Source of the DNA: Daedaleopsis sinensis
Lineage: Eukaryota; Basidiomycota; Agaricomycetes; Polyporales; Polyporaceae
Assembly: GCA_033807695.1 (NCBI GenBank)
Contig: CM066307.1
Span: forward strand, 3,100,001-3,164,000
DNA: 64,000 nucleotides
Direction of reading: 5' to 3'
Under the pieces are notes generated by a model. It made no database searches. It worked only from the letters and a program-made list of their open reading frames with translations, and was not told the origin of the DNA. The position numbers and the translations under genes were made by a program. Of this stretch, positions 45,691-57,922 are shown piece after piece (within the stretch, counting starts at the first letter, position 1; each line of letters opens with the position of its first letter).

Positions 45691-48600
45691 TTACGCGACC
45701 TTGGGTCTCGCGTTGACAGACGCAATGTCAACCGAGAGCGGATCCTATGTACCGTGTCAGTATCGCTGTCGTCAAGTTTAATGAGGGGATATTCCTTATA
45801 CTTACCTTCCCAGCCTTGATTTCGGACGCGGAGGGCATGAGCCCGAGCCTGAGGAGCTCCGAGGCCTTCATGACGACCGGATCCTTCTGCATGCTACGAA
45901 TACAGGGTCAGAAGAGCTGTGACACCTGGCTGCTGCATCGTACACCTACCTGGCGACAGCGACGATCTTGCCGTTCTTTGCATAGTATGCGACAAACTGG
46001 ATGGCGAGCAAGATCAAGATGCGAGCGACTAGAGATTGGAGCATATACACACCTTCATTTCCTCAGTGCTACCGTCGATGATAACGTCATCGTAACCTGC
46101 ACCGACGCCGCAGTAGCGCAGTTGCTGTCCCTCTGTAACCATATGTGCGTGAGTACGAGAACTACTCGGCGAGATGAAGGTACTGACGAGCGCTCCAGAA
46201 CACAGGAACCTTGACGAAAGGCTGGCCCTTGCCCTCAGCAATTGTCTTGCCAACAGCACGGCCTTGGTTTCCAGCGACCTGGCGTTCAAGAATATGTTCA
46301 CAAGTCGCGCGAGAGATGATAGAAACCAACGTACATTCCAATGTTCGATCCTTCTAGGCTCGCCTGTCCCGGGTTGAGGATACATGGCGATGTCACCTGG
46401 GGAAACTATCAGCCGCCGACGAGGGACATCGAAATAAGACGGCCTACCAATAGCATACACGTTCTCCAATCCCTTGACCTTCAGGTATTCATCGACCTGG
46501 ACCGCGCCCGTCTTGTCCACTACTTGCTCAAACCCTTTACTGTTCTTCAGGTACTCCGTCGCGGGCGCCACACCGACACCCATCACAATGACGTCAGCCT
46601 GCAACGTCGTACTCTGACCGCTCTCCGACTTGACGACAACGGACCCTGCGATGGACGGGTCGCTGTCAGAGGGAACAATCTTGTCGACTTTGGATTGCAT
46701 GTAGAACTTCACGCCCTTCGATTCATGGAACTGGCGACTTCGTCAGTCTCGCTTTACATGGCGAACAATGCTGCACGACATACCTTCTTGAGCCCGGCAC
46801 CGACCTCTTTACCCAGTACGATTTCGAAGGGGAACTCCTCTTGGCCAATGACGTCGATCGACGCCAGGTTTCGCTTGGAGACGGCCGCAACTAACTCCAT
46901 GCTGATGAACGAGGAGCCGATCACGACCAGACGCTTCCCCTCCTGGACCGCTGCGTCGCGAAGGTCAGTGGTCATCTTCTCGCAGACGGCACCGAGACCT
47001 ACCTGCGTCGATCTTCTTCGCGTCTTCCACCCCTCTCAGTGTGAGGACGTTCGCAAGGTCTTTCCCGGGAATCGGCAGTCTGCGTGGGACACCACCGCTG
47101 GCCAGAACGAGAGTCTCGTACGGCACCCGCTCTTGTGTCGCCCCCACTATGACCTCCTTGGAGGCCAGGTCAACGCCGAAGACCTCTGTCCCGGTGCGGA
47201 GGTTTACTCCGTACTTTGCACGGAGCTCTGCGGCCGGTCGCCATTCGAGCTTCGAGGCGTCCGTCACAAGCGCCTTGCTCAGCTTCGTCCTACGCAACCA
47301 TGTTGAACAAGAGCTAAGGCCATGAGTACGAGAAGAACTTGCCTATCGATTGGAGCATAGTTCTCTTTTGAGAGGACGGTAATAGCACCGTTGTAGCCAT
47401 GCTACAACCCAACGCGGTCATGCGTGAGAGGGCGACTTCGACTGCAGCTCACGGATTCGTACCTCTCGCAAGCTCTCGATCGCCATGAACGCTCCGCTCC
47501 CACCACCGACAATGACAACCCCCTTGCTCTGGCCTACAGGAACGTCGGCGCCTGTAGCGAGCAGCTTCGGAGCTCGAGACTTGTTCGCGCTCAATGTCGC
47601 ACTGGGATCCGCGGTGACCTGAATCTTGCCATTCACCACCTCGGCCTTGAACGAGTGAAGCGCAGCGGGCGCGGGTGCATCCTCTAGGAGAAATCAAGCA
47701 TTTAGAATGACACTCATACTGGCACCGGGGACAGTGACCGGCCGTTACATCCAGATCATAGTGTGATCATTGGCCAAATATGACTTTGCCTTGACCAAGA
47801 CACTTGAACTATACCGCTGAAAGCCTGTCCCATGCTGGTTACATTCAAAATGCTGCATGCATGGGACCAAGATGTATCGTGTAGTGGCACGAAGATACGT
47901 TTGGCCAACACGACGGGCAAGGATAGAGATCCGGTGGGTAGGACAATCAAAGGACAACATTTGTCCTTTCCCATGATTCCTGAACGCGTGTCCGAGGGGG
48001 CGACTGCATGACGCAGTGTCCCCTCAAAGGTCATCTAACATCGATTTCATGTGGGTAATTGTTTGAGCATGATGCAGATATATCATACGTCAATAAACTG
48101 TTCAATAGACCGTTCAAATCATGAGTTTTCTAAGCAGGACATTGTTCAAACACAATATGGATATGTATTATGTCCAATGGACTGTCCTTGCGATGAACAT
48201 CTAATGCGTGGACAGTCCATGGAACGTGATACATATCCCCATTGTGTTCGATTAATGAGCGGCATAAGGTCGATGTTATATGACCTTCGAACGGACAATG
48301 AATCAGGATATTCAAAGGATACCTCCGGACATCGATATGGGAATCGTAGGAAATGACAAATGTCCCATCAATCTCACCCGACTGTCCTACCTAACGGCTT
48401 TCCGTTCTTGCCCGCCGTGCAATGAACCGAACGCGAACAGCATGTAACGCCGGGTCATATTTCATGGTGCCCCCGGTGTGGGGTGTGAGATCGGACATAC
48501 CAATGTCGCCGGTGCAGACGTTGAAGCACGCTGTGAGAGCAGGATGAGGTCAGCGACAGCTCTGCTTGGTCATTGTGCGGCGACGCTGGGAAAGGTCTTG

Positions 48601-49054
48601 AGGGCGCAGCTAGACAGCCTGGACTCACCGCCGTGCCATGGGCTAAGCACAGATATGTCAGTGCCGAATGTTGCTGACTGTAGTCCGCACATACCAGACT
48701 ACACGGCCATCCGCAGTGAGAACACCCTTCGCGAGAGGTGCTCCGTAGTGAGTGCAGAATGCACTCGTTGCATGGATCTTGTCGCCCAGACGGGAGAGGA
48801 GCACTTTCCCCTCGCCTTCGAATTCGACTTGTTTCCTGTGATATGATTGAGCAAGTCAGAGGTCCTCAGCGAGCGTCCGAATTGCTAAGGTGACTCAGGG
48901 CACAAGTGAACCTGCTGAAGGCCTCCAAACCCATGCAGCACGAAGAGCCCATCCTATGGTCCAGTGGTCCTACCGAGGCTCGCAGGATCACTCACATCTC
49001 TCCATCCTTCAGCTCAGAATCGTTGAGAACAGCAATAGTCTTCGTCTGCGACAT
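45691..49054 (-). CDS. Rieske-domain AIF-like flavin oxidoreductase (AIFM3 type), complete copy
   Basis: NAD(P)H-dependent FAD reductase fused to a Rieske [2Fe-2S] domain. Exon 1: MSQTKTIAVLNDSELKDGE; exon 2 KQVEFEGEGKVLLSRLGDKI, CTHYGAPLAKG and CPWHGACFN, which give the CxH/CxxH cluster ligands. Then IEDAPAPAALHSF, FAD Rossmann VVIVGGGSGAFMAIESLRE, APIDRTKLSKAL, LVLASGGVPRRLPIPG, NAD Rossmann LVVIGSSFISMELVAAVSKR (Ser where many relatives have Gly after FI), VGVAPATEYLKNS, VYAIGDIAMYP (second FAD motif), and a C-terminal domain ending DPLSVDIASVNARPKVA-stop (45691-45693). The intron after TGDI (47684-48500, 817 bp) holds a foreign element; in the second copy it is 54 bp. Intron 1 is 160 bp (48836-48995). 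All redox motifs intact. A 3'-truncated copy lies at 58.1-60.1 kb. Confidence 0.9.
47723..48478. mobile_element. 756-bp foldback TIR element in an intron (TSD TGG)
   Basis: Begins CACCGGGGACAGTGACC and ends CATGGTGCCCCCGGTG; the outer inverted repeat is CACCGGGG with weaker matching inward. Flanks are TGG at 47720-47722 and 48479-48481. The sister gene has the uninterrupted site (CACTCGTACTAGAGTGCGAG) at 59295-59314, aligning base for base with the two flanks joined once. The inside is strongly foldback: an arm at about 48143-48187 (ATGGATATGTATTATGTCC, GGACTGTCC) is mirrored at about 48212-48257, and GGTAGGACAATC near 47937 is mirrored near 48385-48397. No transposase frame. No second copy in the window. 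Confidence 0.85.
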
Positions 49055-49325
49055 TGTCCGACAGCCTCGAAGTCCGGGGAGTGTTGTTGGTAGTGGTGGT
49101 TGATGAGAGAGAAGGATTGGGCTGACGAATCTTAAGAGCCTGAGAGGGGATCTATGGGAGAGCAGCCCAGGCATTTAGTTACCGGGCGGCCGCGGATGTC
49201 TGCCTCGAGCTCGCCTTTCAAGCTCAAGTTGCTGCGACTCTGAGCGTGCCCACGAAATGACGTCAGTGTGTGTCGCCACTCAGCCAATCAGATCGGGGGG
49301 ATTATTGCGTCGATCGCTGCGGCGC
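49055..49325 (-). promoter_or_regulatory. Rieske-AIF gene promoter, complete copy
   Basis: Upstream region shared almost identically with 60069-60330. It holds a perfect TGACGTCA (49258-49265, CRE/bZIP-type palindrome) and a CCAAT box (49284-49288) about 20 bp further upstream. Compared with the other copy it has about 16 extra bases near 49228-49243. Factor binding is inferred from motif only. Confidence 0.55.
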
Positions 49326-49389
49326 TGTCGAGACTCGAGCTCGTCCTCGCACACGGCCAGGCTGAGCCAGCAAGAACTGGCATCCACCC

Positions 49390-50640
49390 ATGATGCATAT
49401 GCATGACCGGTTGACCCAGCATCCACCATGGCCATGGCCAACGCCCTCCGCTCCCGTCAACAACGCCTGCGTCCGTCGCAAGCCCCGCGTCCGGCGCCCC
49501 TCACTGCCGTACAGACCGCCGCTCACGCTCTGCCTGCTCACCCTCGCTCCTCCCTCATGTCCTCCGCTCACTTGCCACACGCCGTCCGCCGCCGTCCAGA
49601 TTCATGCGCATGCCCTCTCAGCTACGTCCGCCGCTCCCGTTCCATCTCCCCTCCTCCCGCCGTGCGCCATCCCGTACTACAGTCCTTGTACTACTCGTAC
49701 CGTGTCTCAATATCAACCTCTTCCTTTCGAATCCTGCCGTGCGCCCTGCCTGAGCTCAGCTCTCCCCCGCACGGTGAGTCCCCCTTGCTCACGTGTGTCT
49801 CGCGATGGCATGCCTCCGCTCCTGCAACCGAACCCATCCCCAGCTGCGTTCGAAACTCTGGTCCGTATTGGGTCATATGCCCTTCGACCCCACATCTGGC
49901 ACGCCGGGCTCAAACACCGCCCCCTCTCAATGTCTCCTCCAGGCACCTCACTCGCTCCTCCCAGTCCATCCGACAAACGCTCACTCGCTCTCAGACTTAT
50001 CTACACACCCAGGGAGCGAATCTCGTGTCTACAGCGACAGAGACTCAGACCTATCTCCCCCGTTTTTCTACGGATCAGCACCAATCTGGCCGCGTCCGAT
50101 AGCCCTCACCCACCCCAGCCAGGGCATATACGCCTCGTCGCTGTACCCCGACTCGTCGTCCGCCTATGGCTCGAACACTGCCCGACCAACGTCCAAATCT
50201 CCCCTCTCCCTCGTTCCCGACATCCTCCGGCCGGCAATCCACGACTGCAAGCACCCCCTGAACGCTCTACATCATCCGTCTCATTCGCGTCGCGACCCGA
50301 CGACTCTCGAAATCGGTTCCAACTCGTCGATTTCTCTGCTCTTCCCGGACAATCCGACTCTTCCGCCCCCGTCTCTCTCCCCTCCGTCCGGAACTCGCTT
50401 TCGGCATTCAGCCCAAGTCTGGACGGCCCTCGGACGACGTGCGCCGCCGCCGCCGCCCGCCGAAGTCCATGACAACGGCGGCCCAATCCGTGCGCGGTAC
50501 GTGCCCAAATCCGCCATAACACTCTTAATTCTCGCTCGTTCACGCACTAACACATATCAGCAGTCCGTGGTAAACGAACCGCATCCAACGCGCGCGGTCT
50601 GACGGCGATCCGACGAGGTCCATGAAATCCTTTTCGGAGC
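49390..50640 (+). CDS. possible proline/serine-rich hypothetical protein (tentative)
   Basis: A pyrimidine-rich stretch open in all three plus frames, so frame choice is weak. One consistent model starts at 49390 (MMHMHDRLTQHPPWPWPTPS), splices 49774-49843 (GTGAGT...CCCCAG) into the frame LRSKLWSVLGHMPFDPTSGT ... SDRDSDLSPPFFYGSAPIWP ... YPDSSSAYGSNTARPTSKSP, and splices near 50498-50560 (GTACGT...ATCAG) into a short basic end. A competing frame (SVSFASRPDDSRNRFQLVDF) also looks coding. No domain recognised. It could equally be transcribed non-coding DNA. Confidence 0.3.
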
Positions 50641-52570
50641 GATTTCATGGACACCGCCGGTGAATGCGGCTCTCAGTCCGGACGACGCCCCGCCGCGTCC
50701 CGAAACCGCCGCCAAACGTGTGGGCTGCCTATGCACGACGCGTACGCCCCGTCCGCAGGCCCCGGGCGCGACGTCTCAAAATCGGCCTTGTGCGCCCCTC
50801 AAACCCGGTCCAGCACAATTCACGAGCCAGCCGGCCGCGCCCACCCGGGGCGAACCTGCGCGACACCCGACCGACGACGCAGACACGTCCCGCGAACGCT
50901 GCACGCGCGCCAGGGAGGTGCCCCCAGCCGCGGGACACGCAAGACACGACGTCCGGGCGGCCCCCAACGCCCACAGGCACGTCTCGGGCCCCCGCTGCGT
51001 GCACGGGACGGCCGTGCGCTCGGCACTCGGACGCAGGACGGCACTGGCAGATCGCGCGCGTAGTCGCCGTGTCTGACCTGTGGCGACGCTGCCCCGGCCT
51101 GCCGATATCGATGGCGCGTGCCGCGTGCGCGTCGGACGCACGCTCTCGACGTCGACGTCCGCGGGAAACCCCGCCGGACGTCGGGAGTCAACGCTGCTCC
51201 CCGCCGCCGCCACGCCGTGGAGACCGCCAGCGCGCACCCGAGTCCCGAGTCGGGACGGCCGAAGGCTCGTCGCCGGCATCCGGGACTCGCAGCGGCACGC
51301 CACGCACGACGGCACGACAGCCCGCCGCGCGCGAGTCGCCAGTGGCGAGGTGGACGGCCGGCCGTGCGGATGCGGATGCGGAAGGGACCGCGGCGCCGCT
51401 GCTGCGAAGGAGAGTCGGCGGGGCGCGCGCGTAGTACTACTGTACAGTACAGTAAGTAGACAATACACTCTGTTTGTCCCCCTATTATACGCAAAGCGCG
51501 GTGCACGCGCCCATCGCCGGCGCCGTCGCCGTCGCCGTCTGCTTGTGAGATGGACCGGTTGGGGTTGGAGGAGTCCGGCGGGCGGATGTGCTGAGTCGTC
51601 AGTGCGTGCGTGCGTGCGTGCAGCACACGCCGCTGAGGCCTGAGCGCTGAGCTTCGGTCGAGAGTGCGAGTGCGAGGCCCCGTCGAACCGCTGTGCACGG
51701 GAGCCGGGTTCCGCGTCGTCAGCTGCGATGTGGACAGATTCGGACATGGTGGGAAGGACGGCAGCGCGGACTCACCAACTCAGACTCCCGGAGCCGGCCT
51801 TGGACCTGCGCCGCGACGTGTGCGCACGCGCGGTCTGCACGTCCCGCCCGGCGATACGACTCCGAAGAGGCGGCCGTCCGAGTCTGACGGTCCAGTCAGC
51901 GCTGCGCTCCGGGTCTGCGGGCGGAATGGGGACATGCCTCTGGCTGGCGGCGTGCCGTATCCGAGTATGCGAGGCTCGCACGGGAGCCGTGCTCAGCACA
52001 CTCGGAGACCTGCAGAGAGCGGCTGTGAGCATCCGGGGAGGTGTTCGAGCGCAGGCGGGAGTACTTACACCGGTGGGTGCGCGGGGTGTAGTGCATGCAG
52101 GGTGCCGGCCGATCGAGTCTTGAGCGGGAGCCTGCACTGAATCGGAGCCGGTCAGCCTGAGCATCGCGCGCCGCGCGCAGAGACGCAGTGTGAGACGTAA
52201 GTACCTGCCATTGCGTGCAAAGGAACCAGTCGGATACATCGTCCTATGGATGGATTTCAAGTCAGCAAGTGCCTGAGTCGGCGGACGATGTCAACACTTA
52301 CTTATGTGCCCTCCCGGCACGCATGCGAGACGGGCATGCATTGTAGACACACGAGCACCTCGTAGTACAGCTGTTGGAGTCTAGTCAGTGAAATGCTCAG
52401 ACTACAGTGCGGCGGGGATACGTACCGTGTAGCCTCCTCGGTACTGTGAATGAATGGCTACCGCAGTGCGATAGCGGACACGTTCGCGGGCACGTTGATG
52501 GTCATCTAGAATGAATATCTAGTAGTCAGTACTCGAAGAGACCTGCACACTCGAGTCGAAGCCACGCACT
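50641..52570. other. GC-rich stretch without a supported gene
   Basis: Very GC-rich from 50.65 to 51.45 kb, so long open frames occur on both strands (up to 323 codons antisense) with Arg/Pro/Ala/Ser-rich translations and no motif; I treat these as compositional. Simple repeats: CGCCGTCGCCGTCGCCGTC at about 51523-51541 and GTGCGTGCGTGCGTGCGTGC at 51601-51620. GTACTTAC, the reverse of a donor, occurs near 52060. Confidence 0.45.
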
Positions 52571-53826
52571 TTAAGATCGCGCGTGGATCTCTCCGGGCCG
52601 CCGTGGCACTGGCAGTTTGAGCCGCACGATTCCCTGACTATCCTTTAAACGAACAGGAGCGTATCAGCGCCCGTGCTCATGCACGATAGAAGCTGTACTT
52701 ACAGCTGAAGTTGAGTCTGTCGGGCATCCGCGCGAGGGTCTGGAATCGGAAGACTGATGTCAGTCACGAGGTAAGAATGCGATCCTGCTATTACAGCTAC
52801 CAGAGCGATGTACTTACAGATTCACCCACACGTCGTCAGCAATCGAGGCCGAGATAAGAGACGCGTCGGACGAGGTTGACCGTTCACGCGATCGGCGCGC
52901 GGGGCAAGGGAGGACAGATGAGCGGGATGGTAAGTGGCGGGATCATCATTGTCTGTCGGCAAGGTAAAGATGTTAGCAACAGGTCGCAGTACAGGTCGCA
53001 GTACTTACGGAGACAGCGGCACTGATGTGCATAGTAGGTGGCTGGAGTTACAGAGATGAGAGGTGAGAGGAGGGCAGAGGGCGAACTCGAGTCTGGGGGG
53101 GAAGGTGAGTGGTGGTAGGACTCAATGAGCTCGTGGACATACTTGTACTCCTCGAGCCTGGCCCGTGCGCGCATCCCCCACGGTCAGGAGACTCGAGCGT
53201 GGGGAAGTGAGTGCACGCACTTCTCACGCATGCTCGGAGGGTGGAGGGGGCGGGACCAACCAGGATGCAACACGGAGACGAGGAAGACTGGAAGGGAGAC
53301 CCTGCCCGAGCGGCGCAGGTTCCGGGCACGATGGAGCCTATAAAATTGCCAGCTGTCATCACGTAATGACGTGGGCGCTCGGCCAGACTCTGCCACAGTT
53401 CTCGTTGTGATCCCGTCGTAAATTGGGGCGGAGGAGGCACGAGGAGAGGGGCTTGTGCCGATAACGCCGTGCGCAAGAGTTCTGGCTGTTTCGGAGGAGG
53501 CAGGCTCCGTGGAGAGACGTGTCTCTGGCCAATCATATACCTGGGCCTCTGATGAGCTGCTCCGTCATTTGTATCACGCTCAAGGCTCTGTAATAGAGGC
53601 ATATCAATAAGAAATCTTGAACTTTTGAGTTCAAATGCGAAAATACGAGACTTACGTGCAGGAGAGGCCAGATACCCATAATCACAGCCTGCACAGGTGG
53701 CAGCATGCTTATCGATATGGGTATATATTGCGTTATTCCTATTGCCATGTGGACTGCGTCAGTTCCAGCGCAGAGATGGGGAGAGACAAGGGAGATAGAC
53801 GCTCGGCGGTGAGTATGGTCGTCCAT
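52571..53826 (-). CDS. possible multi-exon gene with very short exons (tentative)
   Basis: Minus-strand pieces bounded by strong splice signals. Terminal exon 52571-52642: DSQGIVRLKLPVPRRPGEIH, then ARS-stop. A 37-bp exon 52703-52739 is bounded by TTCCAG and GTAAGTAC; these two join in frame. An exon ending at 52818 (SLISASIADDVWVNL) has donor GTAAGTAC. Upstream, EEYKYVHELIESYHHSPSPP ... TPATYYAHQCRC splices (GTAAGT...CGACAG) to HNDDPATYHPAHLSS, and YMIGQRHVSPRSLPPPKQPE precedes. The frames of the two halves do not connect with the junctions I can see (in-frame TGA in the linking exon), so this may be two genes, a broken gene or a non-coding RNA. No family recognised. Confidence 0.28.
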
Positions 53827-55850
53827 ATTTGGATAATCATTCTCGCCTTGACCAAGACGCTCATCATACCCACGCCGCTCCGGCCGGTTCGCACATCCTC
53901 GATGCTCCTGCAGCTAGAACGACCACCTCAGGGCCCCAAATGACGCTGACCTGTACTAGAATACTCGGTGATACGGTTTACGAATACAATTCGTCGGGCC
54001 CACTTCCGAAAATTCAAAACATCGCACTACTACATTTCATCTACCACTACAAACCAACTATAGATGCCATGCGTGCAAACTGTGTGACATGAACAGTATG
54101 TTTCGAATATGCTGCGGCTATTCGTGCGGCTTACCTGCCTCTTGACAGGCCGCCACAGTCAAAGTAAACTCTGAGATGGTTCACTTATCAATACACTGGC
54201 ACTGGACCGCTGCAGTGCCAGTGAGTGTGCACTGTGCAGACAAAATAGCACCAACCGCCCGCCGCCATCATTGATCTCGACATACCGGCACGTCGGCCGT
54301 GCAGAGTCCTCCGCCCGCCAGCAGCTAAATCAATTCAAGTTCGCCGCTCCCAATCCAGGTGGGTGTCTACTACATCATTTCCCGCTCAGAATATGTTCCA
54401 GGAATTGACCCGAACAGGATGTGCTATCCACCCAATGGGCGGTACGGTCTGGACTCGGCCTTTCCGGGCATGGTCGAGTTGTTCTGGACTACTGTGCCTG
54501 TCCACGGACCACATTGATCGTGCCACGGGTCCCTTACCGTAGCTACACCGTGATGCTGTCCGCTCGGCGGACAACCGTTACACACCGGCCTCGAAGACCT
54601 GCATCACAGTGTGGTCAGTACGGATCCTGGTCTGTGCAAAGGCTACCAAAAGGTGTCATTCTCAGGCTCCATGAGCTGGGGGATACTCACAAAGAACGGT
54701 CTGAGCGGCCATGTAGCTGCTGATTCGTTCTCCAGCCACATGAATGTATGAAAATTTGCAACCTTCCATGCCTTTCCGACTGCGTGTGAGTGTGTTGCAA
54801 CCGTGTGACTCCAAAGGTTGACAGTTTGATGTTCGGATCAGAATTGAGCAGGATAGGTAACCTCAGTGCACATGGAGATCTCTCCCTGTGCACGAATTCC
54901 TCTCCTGCTCGACTCTGATCATAAAGCATGGACGTGCATCAAGGTGGAGGAGGTGAGCGTGAGGGGTGCAGGAACATGTCGGAATGCGCAGGGAAAGCTT
55001 AGCAGCGTGGAGATTCTCAGAATGAGCGCGTCCGAACAATGTTTGCATACACGTAAGTCGGATGGTTATGAAATCCTCCGAAGACCGGAGCTCGGGACAG
55101 ACCGAGAGCTCCTGGTCTCCTCGCTACAGCGTTCACACCAGGTTTACACCACCCACCACCTCGCAGTGTAGTCGTTCCTCATCAGATCCATTGCACTTGT
55201 CTACATACTTACACACTTTCTACTACCTGCCGTGCCCAACATCGACAGTTATCTTCCTAGCACATACTCCTCCATTTCCTACATGTTCCCACCACTCCGA
55301 CAAACAGGACTCGGAAGCGACGTGTCGTGGTAGCGCGTCCGCCGGCCATCGACACTCGTGAGCGTGCTGCTAGCTACACCCCAGTACATCATGCTGACTT
55401 TCCAGCTCAGCTCCTCAAGATGGCGGACTAGACGCGGCTTGGGAGCGATCGAGCAGAGCCTATGATCTCGCTAGGACGTGTCGACGCGTGGAGAACATAT
55501 CCGCGCGACATCTATGCTCGTCGACGACCCGTCGCTGCAAGAATGTAATGGCGGACGACAGCGGGGCTTTGGACCGGTGATGCTCGAGGTATGTACCTGT
55601 GTCTTTCACTCCCTAGACATCTGGTTGCTCACGCCATGCACAGGCGTTGTGCCGACAGCACGGAGGTCGAATGGCGCGGTCAAATGCGGCGGAAGACCTC
55701 GTGGCCACGCGACATGTCTCTCGAGACAGACCCTGTATCATACGCGACGCGTACGCACCGTGTTTGATTGCGCACGGCGCAGCCACGTTGACAGAGGCTA
55801 GACAAGTTAGGTCGCCGCTCTTACGAGCGCTGCGTCCATTGTCACTCACG
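53827..55850. other. 2-kb stretch with no supported gene
   Basis: Short frames only. Two perfect or near-perfect hairpins: CACTGGCACTG / CAGTGCCAGTG (54194-54223) and GTGCACATGGAGA / TCTCCCTGTGCAC (about 54868-54895). Neither is followed by a feature I recognise. Confidence 0.45.
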
Positions 55851-57546
55851 TTATGCGATCTGCAGGGCGTTCGTGAGTGCCGGACGGGTCGGTTCGGCAA
55901 GGAGCCCGCCGTCGACGTCATTACCGTGGTCTTGGAGGCTAGCCGTACCGGCTCGCGTCTGCTGGACTGCGTGCACGTCCGCTTCATCCACTTCGGGCCT
56001 CAACGGGCCTCTTGCCGTGAGGACGTCCGTAGACGTACCTTGTGAACCTCCGTGCTCGGTGGGCCAGGCATCGTGGGCGAGTTGATGTTGCATCTGGTAC
56101 GTGCCTTGACGACGGTCGGCGTTGGCGTTCGGCGAGACTGACAGATAATGTCAGAAAATGTGTGCAAGACGAGTCACCTGCATCGACGGGGGGTACATAT
56201 CGCCGCGGCGCTCGCGCGGCAAGGACGAGTACGGCGTGAAGGGAGGGAAGTCGGCGGGCCACTGTGAATGCGAATGCGATGCGGACGGCGCCACGGACGG
56301 GTACAAGTCGGCGTACGACGAGAACGAGACCGCGGATGAGAGTGGCTCGTTGTTCCTGCGGGCCGGGTGGACAAAGAGAGTCGCAGTGACGGCGCGATGC
56401 ATGCACAAGCGTCACATCTGCCAGTTGGCAAGCGGTAAGTATCTCGACGTCAAATGGAGGCTGAGACTAGGCTGACGAACCTTGTCAGGGCATGCTTCCG
56501 AGACCACGAGTACGGCACGAGGCGGCGACGCGTCAAGTTCGATTACAGTGACGCTCGTTAGCGGACAGAGTGTACGGCGCTCTCGCGGCAAAGCTGCTGT
56601 CATCGAGGAGGCTGGACGTACCTCGACGTTGTGGACGTGCTTGGCTGCCAGGGTCGCTTGATCTCGCATCCGGGTACGTACCTGCAAAGCTTGACAACGG
56701 CGGTGGACGAAGAGGTCCTTGAACGTCGTGGACCTGCGCGCGAACCTGGGTCCGAGTCGCAGTCGACTTCACATCCGGGTGCGTACCTTTAAAGCTCGAC
56801 GGCGGCCGGGAACGAGAAGACACTGACAGATCTGTCAGACCAGTGTTAGTTTCGAGACCAATCGCCTGCACGGAGAGGGAGTACATGACGCGGCGGAGCC
56901 TTCGCGGCAAAGCCGCGGTTACGGACGTCACGGACGCTGTGCGGAGTCTCAGAGTGGCGACTCGAATGGAGGCCTAGCTAGTACGTACCTTGACGTCGGA
57001 GAATGCGACGGCCGAGACAGAACTGACCGTGTCTTCTCGCCAGACATCGACGCGTCCGGTGACGTCACGCGACAGGCGCGTGTCGGTCTCGAGGACGGGG
57101 CAGGTGCAGAGTGAGCGGCCGGCGGGGATACGCAGGTGAGTGCCCTCTGTCGTTGTGGGGCTAGTCGTCGACGTGGAGCGGCTGGGAATGCGGGCGCGTG
57201 CGGCGCGGATGGCGCGGGATGCGTGCAGCGTGTGTGCGAGCAGCGTAGTCGGCGGGAACAAGCGGTCGGCGGATGCGCGGTCGGCGAGAGCGAGAGCGAC
57301 GAGAAAAGAGCCTAAGATGCCGGTAGGGACACACACACACGAGTAGAGCACGAAGTTCGACATTCGCAGCGCGTTCTGCTCGAGACGAGTCCGAGGTGAG
57401 TGTGCACGGGTTAGCATCCGAGTTCGAGGCTGACAGGTACTCCAGATAGCACCAGGTGGGAGAGCAAGTCGCAGTGACAGAGGCCAAAGGGAGAACGGGA
57501 CGGGACGGGAGGCACTCACGACAGAGACGGTGGCGGTGGGAAGCAA
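55851..57546 (-). CDS. possible repeat-built multi-exon gene (tentative)
   Basis: Minus strand. The first open stretch (57546 to about 56990) includes a membrane-like run (MSNFVLYSCVCVPTGILGSF, then LVALALADR) and ends VAFSDVK at a GTACGTAC donor. Downstream come several short modules each closing on GTACGNAC donors: near 56.79 kb (PPSSFK|), 56.68 kb (PPLSSFA|) and 56.64 kb. Another exon reads SFSSYADLYPSVAPSASHSH, QWPADFPPFTPYSSLPRERR and ends YPPSMQ|GTGACT. The last open stretch (QMQHQLAHDAWPTEHGGSQ ... PTRPALTNALQIA-stop) ends at 55851. Modules at 56.59, 56.9 and 56.2 kb are diverged copies of each other (TTTGCCGCGA...). No family recognised; exon order is a model. Confidence 0.28.
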
Positions 57547-57759
57547 GAGGTGCGAGACACGACGACTCTGACTGGTCTGTCCCAGAATGGCAATGTAGGC
57601 GCCCGCGTGTCTACTGACCGCCGACGGACGCGACGAGGGAGTTTGGTTTCAGGGAGGAGTGGGGGGCGAGAAGGGCAGAGAGGAGGACTTTGGAGCTGTA
57701 CGAGTGGGCTGGGCGAGCTTCGGAGTGTCTTGGAGTACTTGCCAGTGGCCGACTCGGAT

Positions 57760-57789
57760 CTCCTCCTCCTCCTCCTCCTCCTCCTCCTC
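57760..57789. repeat. (CTC)n microsatellite
   Basis: About ten uninterrupted CTC units (30 bp), in an untranslated context. Likely length-polymorphic. Confidence 0.95.
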
Positions 57790-57922
57790 ATCTCCTCGCT
57801 CCGTTTCCCACTCGATGCAGAGCACGCATAAAATATATTTCCTTGCTATGTACATGCTGTGGCTACCAGAACGCTGCCCCGACCGTCTCCTGCATCCCCC
57901 ACCATATCCCGCCCACGCCCTT

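Noticed and set aside
48130..48356. Short frames inside the 756-bp element
   Set aside because: Lie in the arms of the hairpin; no transposase motif.
50776..51747. Overlapping 256-323-codon frames on both strands
   Set aside because: Very high GC removes stops in all frames; translations are Arg/Ala/Pro/Ser noise without domains.
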